Shown here in pieces: positions 35,725 through 45,066 of a stretch of 64,000 nucleotides of DNA. A program made the position numbers and the translations under genes. Source of the stretch: Dyadobacter sp. MSC1_007 (GTDB lineage Bacteria; Bacteroidota; Bacteroidia; Cytophagales; Spirosomataceae); contig NZ_JAMOZL010000002.1 in assembly GCF_023667495.1 (NCBI RefSeq), forward strand, positions 248,001-312,000, read 5' to 3'. The notes beneath the pieces are model-generated. The model was not told where the DNA came from. It saw only the letters and a program-made list of their open reading frames with translations, and searched no databases. Position 1 is the first letter of the stretch; each line of letters begins with the position of its first letter.

Positions 35725-38253
35725 ATGGCAAAAATTTACCTCACGATCTCGTTCGTTTTATTCCTTTTGCTTCCCGGTTTGGGACAGGTTGTTTTCTTTG
35801 AGGATTTCGATGGGGTCGCAGGCCCCACTGCCGGTGGCGCAGGTACTTACACATTTCCCGCAGGCTGGTTGCTCCGCAATGTAGATAACAGGACGCCCGA
35901 CGCGGCGGTTTCTTATGTCAATGAGGCCTGGGAGAGACGTGAGGATTTTAAGTTTAGTGTGGTAGATTCTGCTGTTTTCAGCACCTCATATAGTTCGCCC
36001 GCCGGGCAGTCGGACGACTGGATGTGGACGCCGCCCATCGTAATCCCTTCAACAGGCACTATTCAGTTATCATGGAATGCTGTCGCTTACGACGCCGCGT
36101 ACCGCGATGGTTACGAAGTACGAGTCATGGTTGCGCCCGATACACCCACAGGTGGTACCGGAGTCTTGGGTAACCAGGTATCGGAATCGGATGTGTTGTT
36201 TTCTGTCGCAGCCGAAAACTCGACCTGGACCCATCGTATGGCCGACCTTAACCCTTACCATGGGCAAACCGTGCGGATCGCTTTCCGGAATAATTCCATA
36301 GACAAATTTCTGTTGTTGATTGACGATGTGAAGGTGGAAGTGCAGATTAATGACGATGCGGAATTGTATTCGTTTTTGAAAACCGAATTCAGTCAAACCC
36401 CGTTAAATCAGAGTGTCGGTACTAATTTCAGCGGCAGGATCCGGAATCTGGGCGCCAACAGCCTGACAAATGCGTATATCAATGCAACCGTATACGACAG
36501 TAATAACCAGGAAGTCTTCACATCGAACACCGCACCCGTTACACTAGTAACTTTTGCAATCAGCGATGTGCTGCCAGTTGCGGATCCATTCCTGCCAATG
36601 GCGCCGGGAACTTACACGGTCCGATATAAAACTGTTGCACCGGATGCCACCGACCAGGCGCCAGGTAATGATCTCGGAGAGAATAGTTTTACAATTACTT
36701 CCGACATGTTTGCCAGGGATAGGGGAGATGTGGTTCAACAACTTGGCATCGGCGTCGGTAACGGCTACCTCGGTACTTCTTTTCCAATCAGGGGAGAGAC
36801 TACATTATCGTCGGTCTCGGTGTATTTGGCAGGAACGGTGCAGGTAGGAAGCATGAAAATGGGCGCAACGGTATTCAAAGTACAAAACGGAGTTCCTGCA
36901 ACATTGCTTTACGACGCACCGGAGAAAACGTTGGGGCCCGGCGACAGTGGTAAGTGGCATGAGTTTGCATTATCACCACCAATTGACCTTCTGCCCGGCG
37001 ACACAATCGTCGTCTGCGCGAAGGAATTGGATTCGACCTTAGCGGTGGGTATGACCGCCGATATTGTTCTCCCCAAGACCAACTTTGTGGATTGGAGCAG
37101 CAATCCTTTACCGGGATGGGGCTTCGTCGAACAATATGGTGCGACTTTTGCCAAACAATTCATGATCCGGGCCCGTTTCGAATGCGATGTGGATCCGGCG
37201 GCAACAGATTTGTCAGCGGGCAATGCTACTTCTGTCGGTCACCAGGCGAGTGATGCGGTGCGGAATTTTTACGTGGACAATTGTACTGCACTGGTGGCAT
37301 CGGTAGGAGGCGATGGTTCGGCCACGTCCATTTCCGGGAACACCACGGCAAAGGTCTGGATTGATCCCGCGCAAGCAGCACATTATGTAAAACGACATTA
37401 TGAGATCACCCCGGAAACCGACCCATTGACAGCCACAGGACGGGTTACGCTCTATTTCACTCAGGCGGAATTCGACGCATTCAATATCCTCAACCCCCTG
37501 GCCCTGTTACCCGTGAATGCATCTGATAACAGTGGCATCGCCAATCTGAAGATCGAAAAAAAGCCAGGCACCAGCAGCGACGGTACCGGGCTACCTGATA
37601 CTTATGCAAGTGTAGCCGAAACCATAAATCCCGACGATGCCGATATTACCTGGAATCCTGACGCCAGCCGATGGGAAGTGAGCTTTCCGGTGTCGGGTTT
37701 CAGCGGATTTTTTATCAAAACACAAATCGAGCCTTTGCCGGTGCGTCTGATCAGCTTCCAGGGCAAACATGAGGGCCGCACGGTGCGGCTGCAATGGGAG
37801 ACGGCGGAAGAAGTCAATGCCAGTCATTTCGAAATCGAGCGCAGCGCCAACGGAAAGCAATTTCTTCCGATCGGTAAGGTTCCGGCCCGCAACACTGCCA
37901 AGCAGCATTACCAATACGCGGATCCAGCCGGTCTGGACGGGACAAGTTATTACCGGTTGAAGATGGTGGATCTTGACCAAACCTTTGCATACAGCCGCAT
38001 TGTAGCCTTAGCTAGTCATGATGTTAAAGAGTTGGTGGTGTATCCTAATCCCGCACGCGAAATGGTATGGCTCCAAAACACCGGCCCGGAGCTATTAGGA
38101 ACCGAAGCCTCGGTGATCGATATGGATGGTCGGATCGTTAATCGGTTCATGATCAATGAAATGAAGCAAAAAATCTCGGTGCGCAAACTTCCTTCGGGAA
38201 CCTACCTTATTCGCTTCGGGAATGGGCAGGTAGGGAGGTTTGTGAAGGAGTGA
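35725..38253 (+). CDS. secreted protein with choice-of-anchor J domain and T9SS type A sorting domain
   Basis: 842 residues from the ATG at 35725 (the TTG at 35701 is less likely). A signal peptide ends near GLGQ. A jelly-roll/MAM-like choice-of-anchor J domain begins with VVFFEDFDGVAG and runs to about residue 210 (WTPPIVIPSTGTIQLSWNA; FRNNSIDKFLLLIDDV). The middle has Ig-like and adhesive-looking regions. A fibronectin-like segment (RLISFQGKHEGRTVRLQWETAEEVNASHFEIERS) precedes the C-terminal sorting signal ELVVYPNPAREMVW...LPSGTYLIRF. It is exported by the type IX system and probably anchored on the cell surface. No catalytic motif is visible. Confidence 0.9.
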   Translation: MAKIYLTISFVLFLLLPGLGQVVFFEDFDGVAGPTAGGAGTYTFPAGWLLRNVDNRTPDAAVSYVNEAWERREDFKFSVVDSAVFSTSYSSPAGQSDDWMWTPPIVIPSTGTIQLSWNAVAYDAAYRDGYEVRVMVAPDTPTGGTGVLGNQVSESDVLFSVAAENSTWTHRMADLNPYHGQTVRIAFRNNSIDKFLLLIDDVKVEVQINDDAELYSFLKTEFSQTPLNQSVGTNFSGRIRNLGANSLTNAYINATVYDSNNQEVFTSNTAPVTLVTFAISDVLPVADPFLPMAPGTYTVRYKTVAPDATDQAPGNDLGENSFTITSDMFARDRGDVVQQLGIGVGNGYLGTSFPIRGETTLSSVSVYLAGTVQVGSMKMGATVFKVQNGVPATLLYDAPEKTLGPGDSGKWHEFALSPPIDLLPGDTIVVCAKELDSTLAVGMTADIVLPKTNFVDWSSNPLPGWGFVEQYGATFAKQFMIRARFECDVDPAATDLSAGNATSVGHQASDAVRNFYVDNCTALVASVGGDGSATSISGNTTAKVWIDPAQAAHYVKRHYEITPETDPLTATGRVTLYFTQAEFDAFNILNPLALLPVNASDNSGIANLKIEKKPGTSSDGTGLPDTYASVAETINPDDADITWNPDASRWEVSFPVSGFSGFFIKTQIEPLPVRLISFQGKHEGRTVRLQWETAEEVNASHFEIERSANGKQFLPIGKVPARNTAKQHYQYADPAGLDGTSYYRLKMVDLDQTFAYSRIVALASHDVKELVVYPNPAREMVWLQNTGPELLGTEASVIDMDGRIVNRFMINEMKQKISVRKLPSGTYLIRFGNGQVGRFVKE

Positions 38254-38271
38254 ATTCAATGCATTTACCAC

Positions 38272-38303
38272 AAAAAAGGCGGTCACCTTTCGATGACCGC
38301 CTT
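38272..38303. terminator. bidirectional terminator between convergent genes
   Basis: AAGGCGGTCA (38276-38285) pairs perfectly with TGACCGCCTT (38294-38303) over ten bases with an eight-base loop. The run of A at 38272-38277 gives a T run on the minus strand, so it ends the efflux operon as well as the T9SS gene. Confidence 0.85.
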
Positions 38304-38329
38304 GCGTTTGTTGATGTTTTAAGAAGTTT

Positions 38330-39751
38330 TTACTTCCAGCCGCCACCGAGGCTCCGGTATAAGTCGACGCGTGCTATTAGTGATTGGCTTCGGATGAATG
38401 CCAGGTCCAGTTCTGCCTGCAATGCATTGCCTTGCGCGGTGATTACTTCCAGATAGTTGGCCATATCGCTTTTGTACAACAGCTGGGCGTTGGTAATGGC
38501 CTGCTGCAATATGTTGACCTGGTTGCTGGCGATTGCTTCCTGCTCTTTCAGTTTTTGGTTTTGAACCAATGAATTGGAAACTTCCCCCACCGCATTCAAT
38601 ACCGACTGACGAAATTCCAGAACCGATTGTTCACGCTCGATTTTGGCTACTTCGAGATTCGTTTTTAGTTGTCTTCTTGCAAAAATCGGACGCGCGATAG
38701 TACCAGCCGCAATGCCGAACAACGATCCCGGAATATTGAACCAGTTGCTCGATTTGAAGGATTCGATACCGCCGCTGGCCGAAATTACCAGTGATGGGTA
38801 CATGCTTGCCTGGGCCACGCCGAGTTCTGCGTTTTTGATCAATACCGACATTTCCGCAGCGCGTACATCCGGGCGGCGGCTTACCAATGCGGCCGGAACG
38901 CTCGTTGCAAGACTGTCATTGGATTTGAAATCAGCCAGTTTTACCTTGCGGGCGATCGGATCGGGCATTTGTCCCGTCAGGATCTGCAATGCGTTTTCCT
39001 GAATGGTGATATCCTGTTCCAGTTGCGGGATCAGCAATGCGATAGACTCGCGTTGTGCTTCCGATTGCTGGATCGATAGCGATGTAACTTCACCGGCGTC
39101 TTTCAGCAGGCGCGTCAGACGCAGCGTGTTTTCGCTCAGTTCCAGGTTGTTTTTAGCTATTTCCAGTTGTTTGTCCAGCATCAGCAGGTTGAAAAACCCT
39201 TTGGCAATGTCAGAGACGAGCCGCGTTTGTACGGCTTTCCTGGCCTCGTATGTTTGTAGGTATTGCCCGAGGGTCGCCTGTTGCTGTCTACGGATCCTGC
39301 CCCAGATATCGGCTTCCCACGACAGGTTGACGCCCGCAATGTAGTTTTCAATATGCTTTGATTTCAGGAAGTTGCTTGCGCTGATCCCGTTCAAACTGTT
39401 GCTCGAAGGCCTGTTGTACTGACCTGCGATTTGCAGATCGAGCCGGGGTAGTTGAAGCAACCTGGCCTGCTTGGCTTGTTGTTGTGCAACGTCAATGCGT
39501 TTCAGCGCGATTTGCAGGTCATAATTGTAAGTGATCCCGCGTTCGATCAACCTTTGCAGCGTGGTGTCGGGGAAAAACTCTTTCCAGCCCATATCCGCGA
39601 TGGTCGCGGTGTCGGCAAATGCTACGCCGCGATATTGGTTGGGCAGCGCCAGTTCCGGGCGCTGGTAGTCTTTGCTTACCTTGCAGGAACTGACCAGCGT
39701 CACCAGCATGATCAGGACCGGCAGTTGATAAAAACCTATATTTTTTTTCAT
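38330..39751 (-). CDS. RND efflux outer membrane lipoprotein (TolC/OprM/NodT type)
   Basis: 473 residues from the ATG at 39751. A lipoprotein signal ends TLVSSC near residue 24. Two outer-membrane efflux repeats form the trimeric channel: the first includes VNLSWEADIWGRIRRQQQATLGQY, a standard NodT-family marker, and the second LVSRRPDVRAAEMSVLIKNAELGVAQASMYPSL and the long coiled helices near the end. It is the exit duct for the RND pump encoded upstream (gap 56 bp) and the last gene of the operon. Confidence 0.95.
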   Translation of the reverse strand: MKKNIGFYQLPVLIMLVTLVSSCKVSKDYQRPELALPNQYRGVAFADTATIADMGWKEFFPDTTLQRLIERGITYNYDLQIALKRIDVAQQQAKQARLLQLPRLDLQIAGQYNRPSSNSLNGISASNFLKSKHIENYIAGVNLSWEADIWGRIRRQQQATLGQYLQTYEARKAVQTRLVSDIAKGFFNLLMLDKQLEIAKNNLELSENTLRLTRLLKDAGEVTSLSIQQSEAQRESIALLIPQLEQDITIQENALQILTGQMPDPIARKVKLADFKSNDSLATSVPAALVSRRPDVRAAEMSVLIKNAELGVAQASMYPSLVISASGGIESFKSSNWFNIPGSLFGIAAGTIARPIFARRQLKTNLEVAKIEREQSVLEFRQSVLNAVGEVSNSLVQNQKLKEQEAIASNQVNILQQAITNAQLLYKSDMANYLEVITAQGNALQAELDLAFIRSQSLIARVDLYRSLGGGWK

Positions 39752-39807
39752 GAGTATGCTTCTTGAATGGTTAAGTCGTCGTTTTTGAGTGGTATCCCGA
39801 AAATGCA

Positions 39808-42800
39808 TTAGTGTATTTCCGTGGACGTGGTTTCAACCGGTCTCTTGACGACTTTTTCCTGTAAATACTGAAATATCACATACAATACCGGGATCACGAA
39901 TACCCCGAAAATCACACCGGTTAGCATACCGCCCACAGCGCCTGTTCCGATAGACCGGTTACCCAGGGCTGAACCACCCGACGCGCGCATCAGCGGCAGC
40001 AGACCAACGATGAATGCAAACGAGGTCATCAGGATCGGACGCAAACGCAGCCTGGATGCTTCCAGGGCCGATTCGATGATCGACATACCTGCCTTGCGGC
40101 GTTGTACGGCATATTCGATGATCAGGATCGCGTTTTTGGCCAGCAAACCAATCAACATGATAAGACCTACCTGTACGTAAATGTTGTTTTCGATGCCCAT
40201 CATGTTGATGAAGAGCATTACTCCGAATACACCCAGCGGAATGGTCAGGATTACTGCAAATGGCAGAATGTAGCTTTCGTATTGTGCCGCGAGCAGGAAG
40301 TAGACGAACACAAGGCTCAATACAAAGATCAAAATGATCTGAGAACCTGCATTGATCTCTTCGCGCGTCATACCGGTCCATTCGGTGCGGTAGTTGTTCG
40401 GCAGCACTTCGGCAGCTGTTTCCTGCACGGCGCGGATCGCGTCACCGGTACTGTAACCCGGCTTGGGTGTACCGTTGATCATCACCGCGTTGTAAAGGTT
40501 GTTACGCGTTACTGTTTCCGGTCCGAATACGCGTTTCAAAGTTACCAGCTGATTGGCCGGTACCATTTCACCTTCGCTGTTTTTGACATATATGCCGTTC
40601 AGCGACGCTGGATTGGTCCGGTAAGAGGCATCGGCCTGCGCCATTACGCGGTAATATTTTCCAAACCGGTTGAAATCTGATACGAAACTGCTACCATAAT
40701 AGATCTGCAATGTCTGCAACAGCTCATTCACCGGTACATTCAATTGTTTTGCTTTCGCATTATCGATTTCCAGCATGTATTGTGGGTTACCGGTCGCGAA
40801 AGTGGTGAACGCATATGCAATCTCCTTTTTCTGCATCAATGCGCCGAGGAATGCATTGGTAGTTGCGCTGAGTTTTTCGAGCGAGCCGTTACCACGGTCT
40901 TGCAACATAAATTCAAAACCACTGACATTACCAAAACCATCGACGGTAGGGAAGGTGAAGAAGAACGCATTGGCATCATTCACCGATCTTACCTGCTGCG
41001 ACATCATGCCTACAATCTGGTTGAAATCCTGCACCTCGCCGCGTTCAGCCTTTGGCTTCATCCGGATAAAACCGACACCGTAAGGAGAAGCATTCGAGTT
41101 GGAAATGATGTTCATACCTTCCACAATATAGCGCTGATCGGCGATAGGGGAGCGTTTTACAATGCTGTCCACCTGTGCCATTGCCTTATGCGTGCGGTCG
41201 AGCGAGCTGCCCGGAGGCGTGTTGAGCGCATATAGGAGGAAACCCTGGTCTTCGGTTGGGATAAAGCCTGTCGGTGTTGTCTGGGTAAGCCAAACGGTAG
41301 CGCCTGAGATCGCGAGCAATCCGATAATGGTGACCCATTTGCGGCGGATCAGGAATTGCAGGCTTTTGATATAACGGTCGGTCATAGACTGGAAACCGAC
41401 ATTGAATGCAGCAAAGAACCGCGCCGAAAAGCCTTTCCGCACCAGGCCATTATTGGCATCTTCCGTATGTACATTTTTCAGGAACAATGCGCAAAGCGCC
41501 GGGCTTAATGTCAACGCATTCAAAGCTGAAATAAGGATCGCGATGGCGAGCGTAAAGGCGAACTGTCGGTAAAAGACTCCCGCCGGGCCTTCCATAAACC
41601 CTACCGGAACGAATACCGCAGCCATTACCAGCGTAATAGAGATGATCGCACCTGAGATTTCGTGCATGGATTCGATCGTAGCCGGTCGTGCAGCCAGGTG
41701 TGACCGCTCCATTTTGGAGTGCACCGCCTCGACGACGACAATGGCATCATCCACCACAATTCCGATCGCCAGTACCAATGCAAAAAGCGTCAGGAAGTTG
41801 ATCGTAAACCCGAATAACTGCATGAAAAAGAACGTTCCGACAATCGCGACCGGCACTGCGATGGCGGGGATCAACGTCGAGCGGAAATCTTGCAGGAATA
41901 TAAATACCACAATAAACACCAGGATAAATGCTTCCAGAAGCGTAGAGCGCACCTGACTGATCGACTCGTCGAGGAAATCTTTCGAGTTATACATGATCGT
42001 CGTCTTTACCCCCTTCGGCAGGCCTTTCTCGAAGTCTTTAAGTAACGCTTCGGCCTGGATCAGAATGTCGTTCGCATTGGTACCGGCAGTCTGGAAAACC
42101 GCTACACCGGAAGATGCATTGCCATTCAGCTTACCATTGGAAGAATAGGTGTAAGACCCGAATTCGACCCGTGCTACATCTTTCAGGCGGATAACCGAGC
42201 CGTCGCTGTTGGCTTTGATGATGATATCCTCGTATTCTTTGTTCTGGGTAAGTTTTCCTTTGTATTTCAATACATATTCAAAAACCTCCGTGCTGGCTTC
42301 TCCCAAACGTCCCGGAGCGGCTTCAAGGCTTTGCTCGCGGATGGAATTCGTTACTTCCTGCGGTGACAGGCCATATGCTGCCAGACGGTCCGGTTTCAGC
42401 CATATCCGCATTGAATAGTCGCGCGTACCGAAAGGTTGTGCCTGGCCTACCCCTGGTATACGTTGTAATTGTGGTACCAGGTTGATTTTGATGTAATTCA
42501 ATAAAAAAGTCTCATCATAAGTGCTGTCCTCGCTGGAAAGCGCCACGAACATGATGATACTGTTTTGTTGTTTCTGCGTAGAGATACCCGCCTGTACTAC
42601 TTCCTGGGGAATCTGGCTTACAGCCTTCGAAACGCGGTTTTGCACGTTTACAGCCGCGATGTCCGGATCGGTGCCCTGTTTGAAATACACATTAAGGGCC
42701 ATGGTACCGTCATTGTTGGACGACGACGTCATGTAAGTCATGTTTTCTACCCCGTTCACAGCTTCTTCGATGGGCGTAGCCACCGCACGGGCCACAACTT

Positions 42801-42963
42801 CGGCGTTCGCTCCGGGATATACGGCCGTTACCTGTACGGTCGGGGGGGCGATGTCGGGGAACTTGGTGATGGGCAGGGTAGTCAGCGATATGATGCCCAG
42901 CAGCAATATCAGGATAGATATAACCGTCGAAAGGACGGGCCTTTCTATAAATTTCTGAAACAT
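39808..42963 (-). CDS. RND multidrug efflux permease, HAE1 (AcrB/MexB) family
   Basis: 1051 residues with twelve transmembrane helices and two large periplasmic loops. Family markers are the start MFQKFIERPVLSTVISILILLLG, PDIAPPTVQVTAVYPGA, the paired aspartates of the proton relay in LAIGIVVDDAIVVVEAV, and the end region RLRPILMTSFAFIVGLLPLM. It exchanges protons for hydrophobic drugs, bile-like compounds or dyes from the periplasm and inner membrane. It lies between the adaptor and outer-membrane genes, with a stem-loop at 43027-43050 in the spacer that may tune the expression ratio. Confidence 0.97.
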   Translation of the reverse strand: MFQKFIERPVLSTVISILILLLGIISLTTLPITKFPDIAPPTVQVTAVYPGANAEVVARAVATPIEEAVNGVENMTYMTSSSNNDGTMALNVYFKQGTDPDIAAVNVQNRVSKAVSQIPQEVVQAGISTQKQQNSIIMFVALSSEDSTYDETFLLNYIKINLVPQLQRIPGVGQAQPFGTRDYSMRIWLKPDRLAAYGLSPQEVTNSIREQSLEAAPGRLGEASTEVFEYVLKYKGKLTQNKEYEDIIIKANSDGSVIRLKDVARVEFGSYTYSSNGKLNGNASSGVAVFQTAGTNANDILIQAEALLKDFEKGLPKGVKTTIMYNSKDFLDESISQVRSTLLEAFILVFIVVFIFLQDFRSTLIPAIAVPVAIVGTFFFMQLFGFTINFLTLFALVLAIGIVVDDAIVVVEAVHSKMERSHLAARPATIESMHEISGAIISITLVMAAVFVPVGFMEGPAGVFYRQFAFTLAIAILISALNALTLSPALCALFLKNVHTEDANNGLVRKGFSARFFAAFNVGFQSMTDRYIKSLQFLIRRKWVTIIGLLAISGATVWLTQTTPTGFIPTEDQGFLLYALNTPPGSSLDRTHKAMAQVDSIVKRSPIADQRYIVEGMNIISNSNASPYGVGFIRMKPKAERGEVQDFNQIVGMMSQQVRSVNDANAFFFTFPTVDGFGNVSGFEFMLQDRGNGSLEKLSATTNAFLGALMQKKEIAYAFTTFATGNPQYMLEIDNAKAKQLNVPVNELLQTLQIYYGSSFVSDFNRFGKYYRVMAQADASYRTNPASLNGIYVKNSEGEMVPANQLVTLKRVFGPETVTRNNLYNAVMINGTPKPGYSTGDAIRAVQETAAEVLPNNYRTEWTGMTREEINAGSQIILIFVLSLVFVYFLLAAQYESYILPFAVILTIPLGVFGVMLFINMMGIENNIYVQVGLIMLIGLLAKNAILIIEYAVQRRKAGMSIIESALEASRLRLRPILMTSFAFIVGLLPLMRASGGSALGNRSIGTGAVGGMLTGVIFGVFVIPVLYVIFQYLQEKVVKRPVETTSTEIH

Positions 42964-43026
42964 AAAGTGATTGTTTGGCCCGGTAGGGGCTTATGGTTGA
43001 GTGTTTTAAGGCAATGCGGGAGCTAA

Positions 43027-43050
43027 CCATCGCATTTTGCAATGCGATGG
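43027..43050 (-). other. intra-operon stem-loop
   Basis: CCATCGCATT (43027-43036) and AATGCGATGG (43041-43050) pair perfectly over ten bases with a four-base loop, between the adaptor stop and the permease start. No T run follows on the operon strand, so it is more likely an mRNA-stability element than a terminator. Confidence 0.6.
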
Positions 43051-43088
43051 GCCCTTATATAATCGGTGTGGCTATGGTTCTGTCCTTA

Positions 43089-44270
43089 TCAGATAGGGTT
43101 GGCGGTCAGCAAGCTGTCCATCGACATTTGCTGAGGAGCAATGGCCATTCCGTCACGCAATCTGTCCAAACCGTTGTAAACGATCTTTTCGCCAGGTTTT
43201 AAGCCTTTGGAGATCAAGTAGTAGCGTCCGCTGCGGTCGGAAACCGTTACCGGGCGGCCTTCCACTTTGTTGCTGTCGAGCAATGTATATACGAACACCT
43301 TGTCCTGCAATTCAAAAGTCGCTTCCTGCGGGATCAGCACGGATTTGGTAAGCTGACGGGCAATGCGGACTTTGCCGGTGTTGCCCGAGCGCAGTAAGCC
43401 GTTCACATTCGGGAATGTCGCACGGAAGTTGATAGCCCCCATTGTTTTGTCAAACTGGCCCTCCACGATCTCCACTTTGCCTTTTTGCGGATAAATGCTG
43501 TTGTCCGCCAGCACTAGTTCAACAGGTGGTATTTGCTTGATCTTTTGCTCAATCGTATTGCCTGGAAACTGTTGCTTGAAATCGAGAAAATCGAGCTCGC
43601 TCATCGAGAAATACACGTGAATGTCTTTCGTTTCGGAAAGTACTGTCAACGCTTCCATCGTGCTTTTGCCAACCAGACTCCCGGTTTTGAACGGGATAGT
43701 GCCGATATAGCCATCAGCAGGAGCCTTGATCGAGGTGTAGCCTACATTGATTTTGGCTGCATCCACCGCGGCCTGCGCCTGGGAAACGTTTGCTTTGGCG
43801 GCATCATAAGCAGCCTTCGCCGTTTTCAATTGCACGTCCGATACCACGTTATTGGCAACAAGCGGGGTCAGTTTATCGACGTTGATCGCCGCGCTTTCCA
43901 ACGCTGCTTTCGCCGATTGAAGGCTTGCATTTGCCGTATTAAGCTGCTCTAAATAGGGGCGGGCGTCAATATGAAATAATGTCTGGCCTTTCCTTACGTA
44001 AGCACCTTCGTCTACCGAAATGCGGTCGAGGTAACCGTCAACTTGTGGGCGGATCTCGATGTCGCGGCTTCCTTCAATAGACGCAGTGAATTCACGATGC
44101 GCAGTGACCTGGTGGTCGCTCACGGTAATAACCGGTAGCGCTTGTGCGGGCATTTGCGCGGGAGTGTCGTTAGCTGTGGATGAGCCACAGCTGTAAATGG
44201 CGGCGGATGTACTGGCTAGTAAAAAGAGTGCAATGAGCCTGTGAGTTGAGTTGAATTGGTTCTTTTTCAT
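43089..44270 (-). CDS. RND efflux periplasmic adaptor (membrane fusion protein)
   Basis: 393 residues from the ATG at 44270; upstream in-frame codons would pass through the operator region. A lipoprotein signal ends SAAIYSC near residue 23. The order of domains is the usual one: a lipoyl half (IEIRPQVDGYLDRISVDEGAYVRKGQTLFHID), an alpha-helical hairpin, the second lipoyl half (VGYTSIKAPADGYIGTIPFKTGSLV), and beta-barrel and membrane-proximal parts (LIPQEATFELQDKVFVYTL). It joins the permease to the outer-membrane channel. It is the second gene of the operon, after tetR. Confidence 0.95.
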   Translation of the reverse strand: MKKNQFNSTHRLIALFLLASTSAAIYSCGSSTANDTPAQMPAQALPVITVSDHQVTAHREFTASIEGSRDIEIRPQVDGYLDRISVDEGAYVRKGQTLFHIDARPYLEQLNTANASLQSAKAALESAAINVDKLTPLVANNVVSDVQLKTAKAAYDAAKANVSQAQAAVDAAKINVGYTSIKAPADGYIGTIPFKTGSLVGKSTMEALTVLSETKDIHVYFSMSELDFLDFKQQFPGNTIEQKIKQIPPVELVLADNSIYPQKGKVEIVEGQFDKTMGAINFRATFPNVNGLLRSGNTGKVRIARQLTKSVLIPQEATFELQDKVFVYTLLDSNKVEGRPVTVSDRSGRYYLISKGLKPGEKIVYNGLDRLRDGMAIAPQQMSMDSLLTANPI

Positions 44271-44333
44271 GGATGTGGACGATTCTTGTGGTGATGATGA
44301 ATAGTTAAATGAATAGGTAGTGAAGTTATTATT

Positions 44334-44348
44334 GCTAACACCGTTAGC
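44334..44348. promoter_or_regulatory. TetR operator 1 of the efflux operon
   Basis: GCTAAC-ACC-GTTAGC is a perfect inverted repeat with six-base arms, 63 bp before the adaptor start. The same arms, with one changed base, recur at 44979-44993. Confidence 0.7.
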
Positions 44349-44362
44349 CATTTTAAAAAAAA

Positions 44363-44962
44363 TTATAGGTTGTTGATGAAGGCATTTACAGTATCATCCA
44401 TTACTTTTTTGTTCATGGTGGAGTCGTCAATATCGGAACAGCGCATCATTACGATCGAAATCAGACCATGCAGTACAGACCAGAACGCATAAATTTTAAA
44501 GCAGGTTTCATCATCAGAAGATTTTTTATTTTTGACAATCCCCTCAATCGCTTCTCCGATATAATCACGGAAACAGTTGAATTCCGTTTTGATCTTTCCG
44601 GCCCCGGAACAAGTCATGCCCAGGCCGTACATCAACTGGTAATATTCCGGATTTTTAAAGGCAAAGTTCCAATACGCTTCGGCATGAGCTCTTAGTCGCT
44701 CTTGTGGGTCCGGGTATTTTCGCTTGTTTTTTTCCAGTGTCCTTTCGAGTAACCGGAAACCATCCATAGAAAGTTCAAAAAGTATCGCTTCTTTATTTTC
44801 GAAGTGATCGTAGATAACCGGCACGCTATACTCGATCGCATCTGCTATTTTCCTGATCGACAACGATTGCCAGCCCTCATCCTTCACCAATTGAAGCGCC
44901 ACTGCGAGAATGTTGGTGCGCATATTTTCTTTCTGCCGTATTTTTCTTTCGAGGATGCCCAT
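44363..44962 (-). CDS. TetR family repressor of the RND operon
   Basis: 199 residues from the ATG at 44962. The N-terminal DNA-binding domain is clear (ILAVALQLVKDEGWQSLSIRKIADAIEYSVPVIYDHFENKEAIL); a helical ligand-binding domain follows with FKNPEYYQLMYGLGM, typical of the TetR_C-type (WHG-like) repressors. It is the first gene of the efflux operon. Its promoter carries an operator that a second site before the adaptor gene repeats, so autoregulation and repression of the pump are likely. Effectors would be substrates of the pump. Confidence 0.92.
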   Translation of the reverse strand: MGILERKIRQKENMRTNILAVALQLVKDEGWQSLSIRKIADAIEYSVPVIYDHFENKEAILFELSMDGFRLLERTLEKNKRKYPDPQERLRAHAEAYWNFAFKNPEYYQLMYGLGMTCSGAGKIKTEFNCFRDYIGEAIEGIVKNKKSSDDETCFKIYAFWSVLHGLISIVMMRCSDIDDSTMNKKVMDDTVNAFINNL

Positions 44963-44978
44963 GATTACTCGTAATTTA

Positions 44979-45024
44979 CCTAACGATGTTAGCAAAGATA
45001 GTAGTGTTTCAAGACAATGTCAAC
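44979..45024 (-). promoter_or_regulatory. promoter and TetR operator 2 of the efflux operon
   Basis: On the minus strand GTTG (45021-45024), a 20-base spacer and TATCTTTG (44993-45000) make a canonical Bacteroidota promoter. The operator CCTAAC-GAT-GTTAGC (44979-44993, plus-strand reading) covers the expected transcription start, 17 bp before the tetR ATG. Confidence 0.75.
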
Positions 45025-45066
45025 TGATCGCCTGAACCAATGCAACCAACTTGCCGGATACGCCCG

